Assembly: GCF_900496995.4 (NCBI RefSeq)
Contig: NC_044027.1
Location: 15,090,743 to 15,154,742, forward strand
DNA from: Aquila chrysaetos chrysaetos
Taxonomy: Eukaryota > Chordata > Aves > Accipitriformes > Accipitridae
Reading direction: 5' to 3'
Length of the DNA stretch: 64,000 bases
Shown here: positions 33,640 to 58,500 of the stretch, in pieces
How positions within the stretch are numbered: the stretch's first letter is position 1
Layout: each line of letters begins with the position of its first letter
Made by a program: the position numbers and the translations under genes
The notes under the pieces: model-generated
What the model was told of the DNA's origin: nothing
Databases searched by the model: none
The model's input: the letters and a program-made list of their open reading frames with translations, nothing else

Positions 33640-36600
33640 TTAGAAACCTCCCCCCCCCCCCTTTTTTTTTTCTTTTTAATTTAACTGCAGTGTGTTTTCT
33701 CTTCGGTTTTCAGATTAAGATTTTCCTCTCCCGGCTGGAGCTTGGTTGGTAGGTTTGGTAAAAGGACGCTCTCCTTATTTGCAAAACCTGTAGCCCTAGG
33801 CTGGCTGGGCTGTGATTCAAGCAACTAGAAATGCAAAGCTCTCCATAGCAGCAGAGGGACTAAGGAGTAGCTGGAATAGAGAGTGAGAAGCGTCTGAGGC
33901 AGCAGCGGCCTGTGGCAAAGTTGTAAACTCCTAGTACAGACAGTTTTAGCCGTAACTTTGCTGGCTGGTCCTGCTGACCATCGGCCAGCTGAGGATCTGA
34001 ATTTCAAGCGTTGAGCACCAGGTGAGGTGCGTGTGTCCAGCTTTTCGGCAATAGCTGCTGTACGTCGAGCGTTACGCAGAGCTCTGGGTACGCGTGTCCT
34101 CCGTGACTGGTTTCTAGATAGGAAACCTGGGGCACCGAGAGGTAAAAATTGCTTCGCTGGTGCCACTTGCAGTACGGTATAGCAGTGCAGAGCGAAGTAA
34201 ACGTCTTTTAGTCCTTCCCACCCCGCACTCTCAGCAGGCTTGATTAGCTCACGCAGTGCCTGGCGTTTTTCAACGCTGTGCACTTGCTGTCTGCCCTCCA
34301 GCAGGTAGCAGAGACTGGAGCTACTGGGTGATCCTGACAAGTGAATGCCACAGGACGAGGGGAGGCGGATTTGCTCCTTTCCGCCCACAGCAGGTGGAAA
34401 AAACACAGTATGTTGTTATGGTTTTCTTCTGCACGTTTCTCAAAGCATTGGTTAAGTATTTATTTTAAACTTCCCGATCTCTGTGAAGGGCACAATTATA
34501 GTCACTAGCCCTGCAACAGATATAAAAGCTAAGAACACACTCAAGTTACAAGCAAGCAACTTACTATCACATAGTGTAAGAAAGAATGAAACGAGCATCT
34601 CCGAATGAAATATCCAGTTGCTTCAGCAGCCTCCAGAAGGTGCTGAAATCCTTTGACATTTCCAAGACTCTTTCACACTTTTCAAACAAGCTTGTCGCAC
34701 TTTCTCAGAGCATTATGAATCTGGTGAAACTGCCTGTTCTGCAACTCTAGTTTCACTGAAGCTTTAGCCAGGTCTTGCTTCAACTTGGCTGTCTCTGGTG
34801 TTCTGGTCAACTAGGAAATTGAATTATCTCATTCTAATTAAACAAGCTTTTCATCCTCAGCTGGAGTTTTCTTTGGTTTTTGGTCGTGCCTGTCTCCATC
34901 GCGCTGCTGTGAGTGATTAAGGCATTAGCACACTCTACCCCGGAGTGGCTGCATTAAGCCGTGCGCAGAGCGGTTCCTGTGCCTGAGAGTGTGGTGCTCG
35001 CTGATGGAATTGCTGGAGAGGTGAGGCCAAGTTGTAATAAGTAAGAATTAGGAGTGTCTGGTGATGCTGTGCATTGTGTTTCCTTCTACTGCTCCTTCGA
35101 TGCACCTGTCCGTGTCTCATCGTAGCACGGCCATGCTCCATTCTCGCTATTGCTCCCCCCGGTATCATGGCCTGCATCGTGCCTCCTTGCCCTTCCAGCA
35201 CTTTTTCCAGGTTTACTGAAAGACAAGGTCTCCCCTTCACCGTCTGAGCAGCGGCAAATAAAACCAGCCCACCAGAGGCTATGCTATGCTGTGCTAATGG
35301 GCTTGACCGGCACTGCTGCGTGTGCCGTAAGTACTGCAGAACATTATATTTTATTTTGGCCAAGCTTTCTTTTTCACCCTTAGAAGAATCCCACCCAGGA
35401 ACGCTGCAGCTTTGCTTGCAAGCGCTTTGGCTGCAAACCACTTCTTGGCCAGCCGCTGCTGGGAGGCTGGGATGCACCAAAGCTGCCAGTGAATTGTGGA
35501 GAAAGGGGACGTTGCTGTCCCTCCCGTCCCACCCGCATCTCCAGCGTGGTCAGCGTGGCCATGCCAGCAGCTGACGCCGGGCATGGCCACAGCTACGCCG
35601 GGAATTGTGGCCGGCGGCTCCCAGCCCCGGGGACTGCAGCGCTGCACGCAGGCAGGCGGGGAGCGCAGCCGGGGCCGAGCGGACTGGGCATGTGGAGCAT
35701 GCCAGATTTGTCCGTCGGGATTTGTCCGTCTGGGCGTTCTCCCAGGTGCTCGATGACCCGTGTGGATCGGGTGTCAGGCCTGGAATAGCCCCGCCAGAGC
35801 AGGGAGCCTGTCTACAGGTTTAGCGGGGATATTTATAAACCCTTGGGTTTTTGGCTGTTTCGTGAGCAGCGCAGAGGGATGGTGCTCGTCATGGCCCCAG
35901 TGCAGGGATCGGGGACGTTTCCCTCCTGAGCTCGGTTTCTCCGGCTGGGACCAGCGGTGACAGCCCGCCTGGCTGCAGGAGACACCAAATTGTTTTCCCT
36001 TCCCGCTGCACTTTTGACAGGGGTTTGCTGGCTCTGCGTCCATCCCGCGCTGCCCTTCCTCCTCCGTCCCTTCCCGCTGGGGACTCGTGCTGGGGTGTGA
36101 GGCTGGATTCTCGCGGGGAGGCCGGGGCAGCTCTGTGTGTAAGGCAGAGAAATTCCCTCATATCAGTGTCAACAGAAGAGACAGGCACCAGATTAAATTA
36201 ACTCCCAGGGCTTTCAAGGTATTTTTTTCCTGTGACAGCTCCCGAGGAATATGCTCGGCAATAGCCCAGCATCCCCAGCACGGGGCTGGACAGGCGGGAG
36301 AGACGAGTCTCCCTATTTCTGCAGGCTCCTGGCCAGCAGCGCTTTAACCCTCTGCCCACTGGTCTTTGCAAGGAATCCCACACAGCAGCAGCCCTGCACG
36401 GAGCAGGAGAAATAGGGAGGCCGTCCAGCAGGGAGGTGACAGCTATAACCAAGTTAAAGCAGCGATGACGGTTATCTCCCCGGCTGATGTCAGGTGGGCT
36501 GAGATTTTCCACATGCCTCGGAGCCGGGCAGCGGGATGAGGGCAGCCAGATAGGGACGGGGTGCTGACTTCCCCGATAGCGTAAGAATGCCGCTGCGCAG

Positions 36601-38330
36601 CCGGTGATCGGACAGGACCTGGTGGGTGTCGGTGATGTGGCAGCGTCTGTGCACGCTCCCGGGCTGCCGCAGTCCCAAATGGTACCGGAGCCAAACGGGG
36701 TTGTGGTTTATGGGCTGGGCAGGGATGCCTGAGGAAGGGATGAGCTCTTCCCCTGGCTAGGATCATCATTGCAGGCTAGGGACAGGTTCCCGGAGGGTGT
36801 GATTCAGAAATAAGTTGATGTATATTATTTTCCTTTGATTCATTAGGCAGGGGGGGAAATATGAGCAAAGCCCAGGGGTGAGGGCTTCTCAGGACCTCCG
36901 GCACTTGCTTGGCCAAGCGCTGCCCTCGCCTCCGGCCAGTCTGTCTATCAGACAGGCACAGGCTGGATGCATAGTTCATCTAGAGGACTTTGAGAACTAT
37001 GGATAAAAAGTGCAAAGAAAGTGCAAATTTTTTCTTATTATCTTAGAAAGCCAAGAACCACCTTTCATTTAGCACTTAAGCTCTCCAGTGCATTTTGAAC
37101 CTGGGTGCCTGATTCCCAGGGAACAGACGTGTACAAATACTGACCTCAGTAACTGGACATTTGGGTAGGCAAATGTCACTGGCACCAAGAGATGTGCCTG
37201 TTCTGCTCCTCGGTGTAGTATTCACCTTCTCCACTTCTCTGTCCATGGGGGATTTCCAGCCTATTTGCATAGGAATGCATAGGAATAATCCCGTTTCTTG
37301 AGTGTGAGTGGTGTGGACCTGCGACAGCCCATTGCCCAGGGAAGGTAACTCGGTGACGGCAGCCCCGGTGGATGTGGCTCAGGCTGTTGCTGCAGCGGGC
37401 TGCCGTCCTCCGGGCAGGAGGAACCGAGGTAGACGGTCTCTCCCAGAGGTGCTTGAGGCTTAGATCCACACAGCTGCGGTTCAGGGACAGTAGTAAGATT
37501 ATTCAGACCTGTAAACTGAAGCTGTGAGCACAGACGGGATGTTCGCAGGGGCTCACCAGCGCTGGTGATCAGCGGGTGGTCTCAGAAGGGCTCACCCCAG
37601 CTGCGGTGGGGAGCTGGGAGGCTGACGGCAGCCGTGCACAGACAAAGTAATGGTGGTAGGAGGGATGGCAGGTCTTCCCTGTCCTCTGCAGGAGGACTCC
37701 CCAGGGCCTGGCACGAGCCCACAGCATCCAACCCACACTGCGGGAAGCCTTCCTCCTCCCCATCCCGCAACGCCCGCTCCCCTGGGGCCGGTACCTGTGC
37801 TGCTGCTCACATCCGCAGCTCCGGGACGCGGGCATCGCCTGCCACCTGCTCTCAGCGTGGGATCTGCGATGCTGGATGACACGGCAGAAACATGTGCGGT
37901 ATTGAGGCCACGCTCAGCGCTGGGAGGCAGGGGGATGGGAATTCATTAGCAGTGTCTCTTCTAATCAGGAGGCAGGTGCTGCTTCTCCTTGGGTCCAGGA
38001 ATGAGGTGAGCGATGGAAGTCGCTGCAGGGGTGCACCCTGAAAGGGGAGAGAGGATGCGCCTAGTGATGTTTGAAAGGAATCCGTACCGGGGAGAGGAAG
38101 GTGGCATCTAGGGTGCCCTCGCAGGGGGCGAGATGTTGCAGAACAAACATATGGAGAAGATACCCAGGGAAAGCCCCTTGGGGGGAAGCCCCCGGGTGAT
38201 GCCCAGCCTTGGAGCTTGCAAAGCCAGGTGGCACAGCCCACCGTAGGAGCGATGCCAGCTGCCGTGGGGAGGGGGGATGCCGTGATCTCCTCCAGCTCTG
38301 ACTCCGACACTGAAATGTGAGTTGTAGTGC
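33640..38330. other. Intergenic spacer between divergent FAM78A and PLPP7
   Basis: No coding exon was recognised. It contains a MIR-like remnant (34110-34210), CpG-rich patches near 35550-35700 and 36080-36130, and a short duplication gatttgtccgtc (about 35704-35730). Open frames on both strands overlap and are not family-like. Confidence 0.6.
34110..34210 (-). repeat. MIR-like SINE remnant, reverse orientation
   Basis: The plus strand reads tagataggaaacctggggca, ccgagaggtaaaaattgctt and cgctggtgccacttgcagta. This matches the order gatgaggaaactgaggcac, agagaggttaagtcacttg, cccaaggtcac of the reversed MIR. Confidence 0.5.
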
Positions 38331-38335
38331 AAAAA

Positions 38336-38349
38336 ACTACATTTCCCAG
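38336..38349 (+). promoter_or_regulatory. ZNF143/Staf-like (ACTACA) motif upstream of PLPP7
   Basis: ACTACATTTCCCAG matches the ACTACAATTCCCAG core at 13 of 14 positions. A partial inverted copy (tgtagt, 38323-38328) lies just upstream. It is 406 bases before the PLPP7 ATG. Confidence 0.55.
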
Positions 38350-38447
38350 TTTCCCTTGCAGCCCAGGGGAATAAGCAATTGGAAGATTTAAATAGACCAG
38401 GCCAGAAGCAACCAACCTTTGGCACAACGCTTTTCCCTCCTCTTCTT

Positions 38448-38459
38448 CCAATCTATTGG
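38448..38459. promoter_or_regulatory. Paired opposite CCAAT boxes in the PLPP7 promoter
   Basis: CCAATCTATTGG gives one CCAAT on each strand with two bases between them, a plausible NF-Y target. It lies about 100 bases upstream of the muscle-type motif array. Confidence 0.45.
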
Positions 38460-38555
38460 CTGTTTAACCTTTTTCCCTGGCACTGGAGTGGCTGCCAAGC
38501 CTGGCATTAATTTTCCTTCCAAGCTTGCTAGGCCCATGAAGTAAACAGCCATGTG

Positions 38556-38582
38556 CATTCCTTACTCTATATTTAACAGCTG
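38556..38582 (+). promoter_or_regulatory. PLPP7: MCAT-MEF2-E-box array, PLPP7 proximal promoter
   Basis: CATTCCT (38556-38562) is the muscle MCAT/TEAD core. CTATATTTAA (38567-38576) fits the MEF2 consensus YTAWWWWTAR and could also act as a TATA-like element. CAGCTG (38577-38582) is a MyoD/myogenin-type E-box touching the MEF2 site. The array lies 160-186 bases upstream of the ATG. PLPP7/NET39 is a muscle-enriched nuclear envelope protein, so the arrangement is functionally sensible. The start site, perhaps near 38600, is inferred. Confidence 0.6.
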
Positions 38583-38729
38583 CAGTCTGTGCTGGGGGCA
38601 ACTGCAACAGAGGGGAACCTTTGTAGCTTCCCAAATTCACGGCTCGTGAGGGTGGGAGTGGGGGGAGCTTTCTGCGGGGAGAAGAGGAATTTCTCTCCTT
38701 CCCGGTATTTGCAAAGCAGGTTGCCTTAG

Positions 38730-52049
<13,320 letters not shown>

Positions 52050-52535
52050 ACATGGAGGACTCGACGCCTTTCCACTGGAAACTAGCAGATACTTTGAGTC
52101 TCCTTCCCAGTATTTTCTACATGTTGTTTGTCGGAAGCAGTTGTAACTTCCATGAGTAGTGGCGTTTTTTAATGTTGCTTCCCCACCTGAAAAAAAAAAG
52201 TTTCTTGCAATGGATTGGGTTTTAGCAATCAAGGGCCATACCTGTGTTTTGGCCATATTCTCAAGCTGTGTTTGGACAGCAACCTAATTAAGCTTTAAGG
52301 ATGAGAGAAATGAGCTACATGTCCGCCTAGTTTGAGTGGTTCACATCGGCACCTTGATACGTCCTCGGGATGGGCAGCGCCTGAGAGCTTCCTGAGAACA
52401 CATTCGTTAACTTTTTTGAGGCTAAATGATTTTGGCCACAGTGCTTTTTCTTTTTGTAAGCCCAGCAGTTGTGTCTTGTACAGAGTAAGGACACTGCTGG
52501 CACTTCACAGATAATAAATAATCACTAAAATCCTG
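52050..52535 (+). other. PLPP7: PLPP7 3'UTR
   Basis: Untranslated tail from the TGA stop to just beyond the AATAAA. It includes an A9 run near 52190. The length is inferred from the first good poly(A) signal. Confidence 0.7.
52513..52518 (+). terminator. PLPP7: poly(A) signal AATAAA of PLPP7
   Basis: AATAAA lies 464 bases after the stop, with a T/G-rich stretch (tgccctgtttgcttctt) starting about 20 bases downstream. Confidence 0.75.
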
Positions 52536-55500
52536 CCCTGTTTGCTTCTTATCATAAGGAAAGGGACAAAAGCCAGTTCAGTGTTGCTTTGAGATACGTG
52601 TTCAACTTGGAGCAGGTCCTTCAGTCTTGCTGAGCGAGGGGATGCAAACAATCATTTAAATGGTTTGCTTTGGATGGGGTGGACCTAGATGGGTGCTCAG
52701 GACACTGAAGGTGGCATGCTGAAGCCAGCCTTTCATCTGCTGTTCAAAAATCTGCTCTGTGTGGGTGTGTGTGGGGCGGTTGGTCTGGTAAAGGACAAAT
52801 ACAAGTTGCCCATTTTCATCCTAGTAGGAAGTAATTGAATAGGCATTGTGCTGGATCATGGTTGATTTTGCAAAGCAGGTCTAGATACACAGCAAAGAGT
52901 CTTTTTCTATCTCTTCACGGCCATGATTTTATAGTTATGCCAAATGATGCTGTAGATGGGAATTTCACAGGTAAGTCTTGTACAGCATTGACTGTTTTCT
53001 GGTACACCCAGCAACGTCAGTGAGCTCGAGGGCAGGGAGGCAGGACTGCCCGTACCTCCGCCTCTGCTCGCTTGGTTGTAACCTCATTCCAGAGGGAAAT
53101 ACTGACTGTTTCTGTGTCTCCCTCCATGTGAAGTGAGGAGAGCACTCCTGACGTTCCTTGATTGCAAGGCTGAGATAATTGATGGCTGTGAACTGATCTG
53201 AGATCACTGAGTATAGAGTGTGATGTTCAGACATGGTGCTGTTGCTTTTCATTATTGCCGAGAGGCCACCTTGAAACCTGCCTGATCTTTACCCAGGTGA
53301 TGGCCATGCTCAACATGGTGTCTCTGAAACAGATCACCCCTCACGACTAAGAAAATCCAATCTTTTGCACAAAACTTTCCAGTTCTCTGTGGTTTCTCTG
53401 TCTTTAGAAGAGAATTTGATATTTGGCAGGTGATGGACACTACCAGACTCAGCATCTTCCTTGGTTGGATGCGTCCTGCAGAATGAAGGGATCCCATCAT
53501 CCCTGCCCTCCTGTCTATCCCAAGTGAGCAAAATGCACCTGGCTTGCAAGGCCAGGGAGCAGCCAGCTGGGTCTTGTGCTCTCCTCTATCCCTGCATGTT
53601 GGAGAGCCTCTTCCTACAGGGGCTGCTAGTGAGAAGGAGAAGACATTCAGATGATGACTGCTGCAAGCTGCTAACATTTGTTGCTCTTTGATAATTAATA
53701 TGAAAAGAAGCTAAACAGAAAAATCTATCCCTGGCACGCGTCTCCAGCCAGTGCTGCCGGCTCCGAGGCTGAAGCAGAAGCGTGGTAAGGAGGGCTACCG
53801 TGTCCTTTAAAGACGAGCCTCCCACAGAGCTCCCCGGGGGTGGGCTGTGCGAGGGTCCCTTGGGAAGGGCTGTCACTGAGTATGTTCAGGAAAGGGGAGA
53901 GCTCTGGGTCTTGCCGGTTATCCCCACAGGCTGGCGGGTTGGTGCAGCATCAGGCGGAGCAGCAGGGGGGTGATCGGTGCTGCCCCGCTCCCCTGCTGCT
54001 GCTTGTTCTGCGGGTGGGAGCAGAGATGTGCTACTGCGCCTGGCCTCCATCAGGGTTTTTCTTTGCCAGTGTCCTTCTCCGGCAAAGACTTATGTGAAGA
54101 AGCAAGCTATGGTGCTTTCTCTTTCCTTCAGGCATTACTACGCTTGGCAGAGTTTATCCTCACCCCTAGGAAGGATGGAGGCAGGTTTCTGCAGCTCTGA
54201 TGGCATGTGTATGCACTTATGTGTAGCTGGAGATGTGTCCCTGAAGAAGCAGGGAGCAGGGGAAGACTTTGCCCTGATTGCTTTGTGGGAAGCTCTCACT
54301 TTGTAGCTCTAGGTTTTATTGAACCTTTGCAAATAGGCTGGATGCATCTACAGCCGTGTTGCTGGGTCTAGGTCTCCTTGCACTTGTGTTGTTTTCTGCT
54401 GGTATATCCAGGATGGCTTTGGAGGAGTTACTCTTCGTCTTTGCTGTTGTAATCAGGAGAGTGTGGCCTGGAGAAACTGCTGCGGTGGGTAACGTCAGCT
54501 GAGCCGGTCTCAACCCAGCGTGTAGTTGCACGGCAGGAGAGCAGGGAGAGGTGAGTTGGGGCGACTCACCGGGGTGAGCTGGGGCTTGCAGGACAGGGCT
54601 CACTCCCAAACAGGGTTTGTCCTGGGACCTTCCACCTGGGCACCCCCAAAGCCTGCACCCCTCCGCTCCCCCAGTGGGTCAGTGCCCAGAGCAGGGGAGC
54701 CCCAGCACTCGCTCGCTCGCTGCAAGGAGGTTTTGGGGAGAGCCCCCACAAGGTGAGTGCGGATCTGGGCACAGATGCACCAGGAGAGGCCCAGCAGAGC
54801 ATCGCCTCGGCCGTACCTGGCCCTCCCGGCAAGGCAAGCGGCATGGCATCCCTCGGCCCTCTCTCCCGGCCGCCTGCCGTGCCGAAGGTACCGCTCAGAA
54901 ACAACCAGCATCGCTGCGGGAAAAGCAGCTTCTGTCTCTATAGCAACAGCGAGGGATGGCGGGTACCTACCCATCCTTGTCACCCAACGAGCAGGACGGA
55001 CTGGGGCTGGGTTACCTATTGCCTCCCAAGGGGGAGGCAGGAGACCCCCAGCCCAGCCGCCCCCCCAGGGACGCAGCCGCGTGGGTGGGGGGCACGTGGG
55101 GAGCGGTGACGGGACAACCCGGCTCTTCCACCGACAACGTACAATCTGCGGGGACCGTCCCCAGCTTTCAGGGGAAGGATGTGCTGCACTCACAGACATC
55201 TAGGACCAGATCCTGAGTGTTCTGGCTCAGAGGCAAGGAGGGCACAGCAGCATGAGGACGATCTCCCCGGGCTTTAGATCTGTGCAGGTGCCATCTGCCT
55301 TCCAGCCCTCAGTTGCTGCTTGCAAGGAGGAGTGTAGATGCAGTGTGCGTGTCCCTGCAGCCCTGCAGCCAGAGGAGGGGTTTTTGCCCCTTCGGAGGGT
55401 GTTAGAGGGATGGGGCTGGGTCTCAGCCCTGGCAGCGCTGCTGGACCGTGGGCTCCTGTGTAACGTGCTGGAGGCATCGCCCGGTTGCACTCTCCGCTGG

Positions 55501-58500
55501 CCTCACATTTAGCAGTGGCTGTAAGAAACACCAGTGGGTCTTGCATATGCGTGTTATTTGTAAGCCAGCGGCTGGGGCCAATAATTTTTGTGCCTCATTC
55601 TCCGCTCCCCTGGAGCTCGTGCTGATGCTCACACAGAGGTTTGGTGCCAGCTGTCCCGGGTGAGCCGGAGCAGGACAGCAGGGCTGCTCTGTGCACGTGC
55701 CCACCACGGCCATGTGGCTGCGGGGAGGCAAAAGGCCAAATGGTTTGCGCTCCTTCAGGATGGCCCAGGAATGTGAGTGTTTTCCCCGAACCTTCAGACC
55801 CCCAAATTGAGGCATGCAAGGCTCAGCACGAGGCTCGAGGAGGAGTGGTCCTTCCCAAGCCAGGACACTTCTCCGTCCCCCTGACTGGGGCACCTTCTGC
55901 CTTTCAGTTCATCTAACAGATGAATTAAGAAGATGCCCCAGAGAAGGCAAGTGCAGCGCATGGGTTCGGGGGCTGCTGCCATCAGCACTGCGTGTGTCCA
56001 TGCAGCCAGGAGAGTCCCAGGCTGCGGTGGCGGTGATTTCATTTGTGATTCTGCTGCGTACAGTGAAAGGCCCCTCCTCGCCTTCCCCTAATGCTGATTA
56101 TGCTTAGCAGCAAAAAGAGATTTTAATTTATTTTTAAAAAAAAAGGGTGCCAGGGCAAGTAGCAAATCTGGATTATATCTTTGGGCATATGTGGGAATCA
56201 CAGCTGGAGTGTTTAGTTCCCCCCTCCCCAACCTAAGCTGGTGTTTTATTCCAACAAGCTGTTTTGTACGTTTGTGGCTGGGGCTGTGCTGAAATGAAGG
56301 TGGGACAAATCCCTTCCCACATCAGGGCTGTGCTGCCCTCCTTGCTGTGGGGCTGTCAAGGGGGTCCTCTCTCCTGTTCCCCAAGAAGGGGTGACTCGGG
56401 CTCCGTTTCCCCCTGGGATGAAGCAGGCGATGGGGAGGGAAGCGTGGGCACTGGCTGGCACCCAGAGAGCAGGTTAACAGATTTGAGGACTCAGGGGGAA
56501 TTAGGAAGGCTGTTACACAAGGTCTCCCTGCGGTAGCACAGGTGTGGCTCTAGTTCACCCTGTGCTGGGTTTTCTTGGGCAAATGCACTCCTTTTATTCA
56601 CTCAGGGTATTTCTGATGGGGGTGAGAGGACCCATGGGTTTAACTGGCTCCCAGCAGCTCGGTGCAGCAGCCCCAGATCCCAGCACAGCCCCGACACCAC
56701 TCATGCAGCACCAAGCCACGCGGGACGGCCCCGGCAGCCACAAACTCCCTTCCAGGGCTCAAAGGTTTCTCCCAGTTAGGGAGAATCATCTGCGTGATTT
56801 TCAGTTAAGTTTTTGTATTAAAGTGATAATTAACCATGTAGTTTCCAGGCTAAAAGTTTAATATATTGGGCAAAGCCTAGAGAAATGGGATGGTTCCTCC
56901 CTTTCGCACGCGTGTACTGCAGAGGGTGCTGTCAGAGCAGATGATGCTGCACATGGAAGATGCGTGAACACAGCCGATGCCTTTTGCATGTGGTTGATCA
57001 TCTGAAATAGAGATGTGACCAGTTCCTGCCTCGGCATGGTGGGCTGCAGGCAGGGGCATGGACACGTTGGCTGCAGGGTGGGAGCAGGTGACCGAAGAGG
57101 TGTTTTTCTCTGGTGTTGACCCAAGAGTCCCTGGCTGATGTGCCTATGTTTGAATACAATGCTTGATTTAAGGGGGTGCCGTGGGCTCTGCCCCCCAGGT
57201 GGGCAGGGATGGGGTTGCTTCGTTCCCTGCCTTGCTGGGACTCAAAGATCTCTGCGTTCGTTCCCCAGGACGCAAGAGTCAAAGAGGATTAAGGGTCCCT
57301 CGGCTGATCACATTTATTTCATTATTTGAATGAAATCCCTTGTAAATACCACCTCCCCCTCTCCCCCCTTTTCTTTTTATAAAAATAGAAGGCAGAGAAG
57401 AATTGGAGATTTAGGAAAGTTAATCGCAGGAGTCGCTTGAAAACCGTTAACCTCTCGCAGCCCAAGCAGCACCCAAACCGTCCTGCAGTGGGGAGATGCT
57501 GAATGGCCTGGGGGGGGACCAGCAGTTTCCCCAGCTCCCCCAAGGCAGGGTTTCCCCTGGAAAATCCCTGGTTCTTAGCAGGTGAGGCCTCTCCGGCTGG
57601 ACAGTATTATATCCGCTTTGTTCACAGCTTTGCCATGATGAACCGCTAATTGTGGTGTTGGAACAAATTGGCTCAAGCGCCCAGGCGACTCCAGGGCGTT
57701 CGTCGAGTGGGGTCACGTCTCGTTAGCCGGGAAGCCCTGTGGCAAATGCTGCTGGCCCCGGTGTCGCAGGCGCAGGGCCATTGGATATGCCGATGCTCTT
57801 CCCTTTACAGTGTGGTTACTCTGAGCCTCTCCAGAGAATGGGGATGAGTCTGGGCACCTGGGGATTGCATAGGGATCTCTCCCAGTTTAAGTATTTCTGA
57901 CAAATTTCTAACAGGTGGAGCTGGTTTCCTCTCCCCAGAAAGGGCCCTGTCCTTGCAGAGTCCCCATCCCTCCGATACACCCTCGCCCATGGGACCCTCT
58001 CTGACTTTCTCGCTTCTCCCAGGACCAGAACCCTTGTGCAAGACCATTGGTGCTGGAAAGTCAGACCTGCAGAGATTAATTAAAATAAGAGCAGTGGGAA
58101 GAGAAGCTGAGAGCTACAATGATGGATGTTTGCGAAACACTTGCCCAGAGCCTGAAGTGCTCCAGGCATTCGGTGATGTTTGCTTCCAGCCAAGGAGCTG
58201 TGCAATAGTTAAACACACTTGATGTGATCGTGATTAAGGACTCAGCCTCTGACATCTGGGTGCAGGCCCACTGCGAGGAGCTGTGATGCACCCAGCGCTG
58301 ATGCCCTCTCCCTGCTGGGATTTGCACCTTGGAGCTGCCAGTGCTGGTTTGTCATGGTTTGCTTCCCCTGGCTGTGAGGGGGGTTTTATTTGCTTTAAAC
58401 CTAAAGTTGTGTATTAATAGCATGGTAATGCATAGCCTATGTGTCTGGTGCAAGCCAGGGGTTATATAAAACACAGATTAATGGGAATCAGCAGAATAGA

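Noticed and set aside
38118-38131. Second CTCF-like site (CTCGCAGGGGGCGA)
   Set aside because: Only about 11 of 14 core positions fit and the important CCA start is missing.
37852-38451. 199-codon minus-strand frame upstream of PLPP7
   Set aside because: It lies antisense across the PLPP7 upstream region and promoter and has no recognisable motif.
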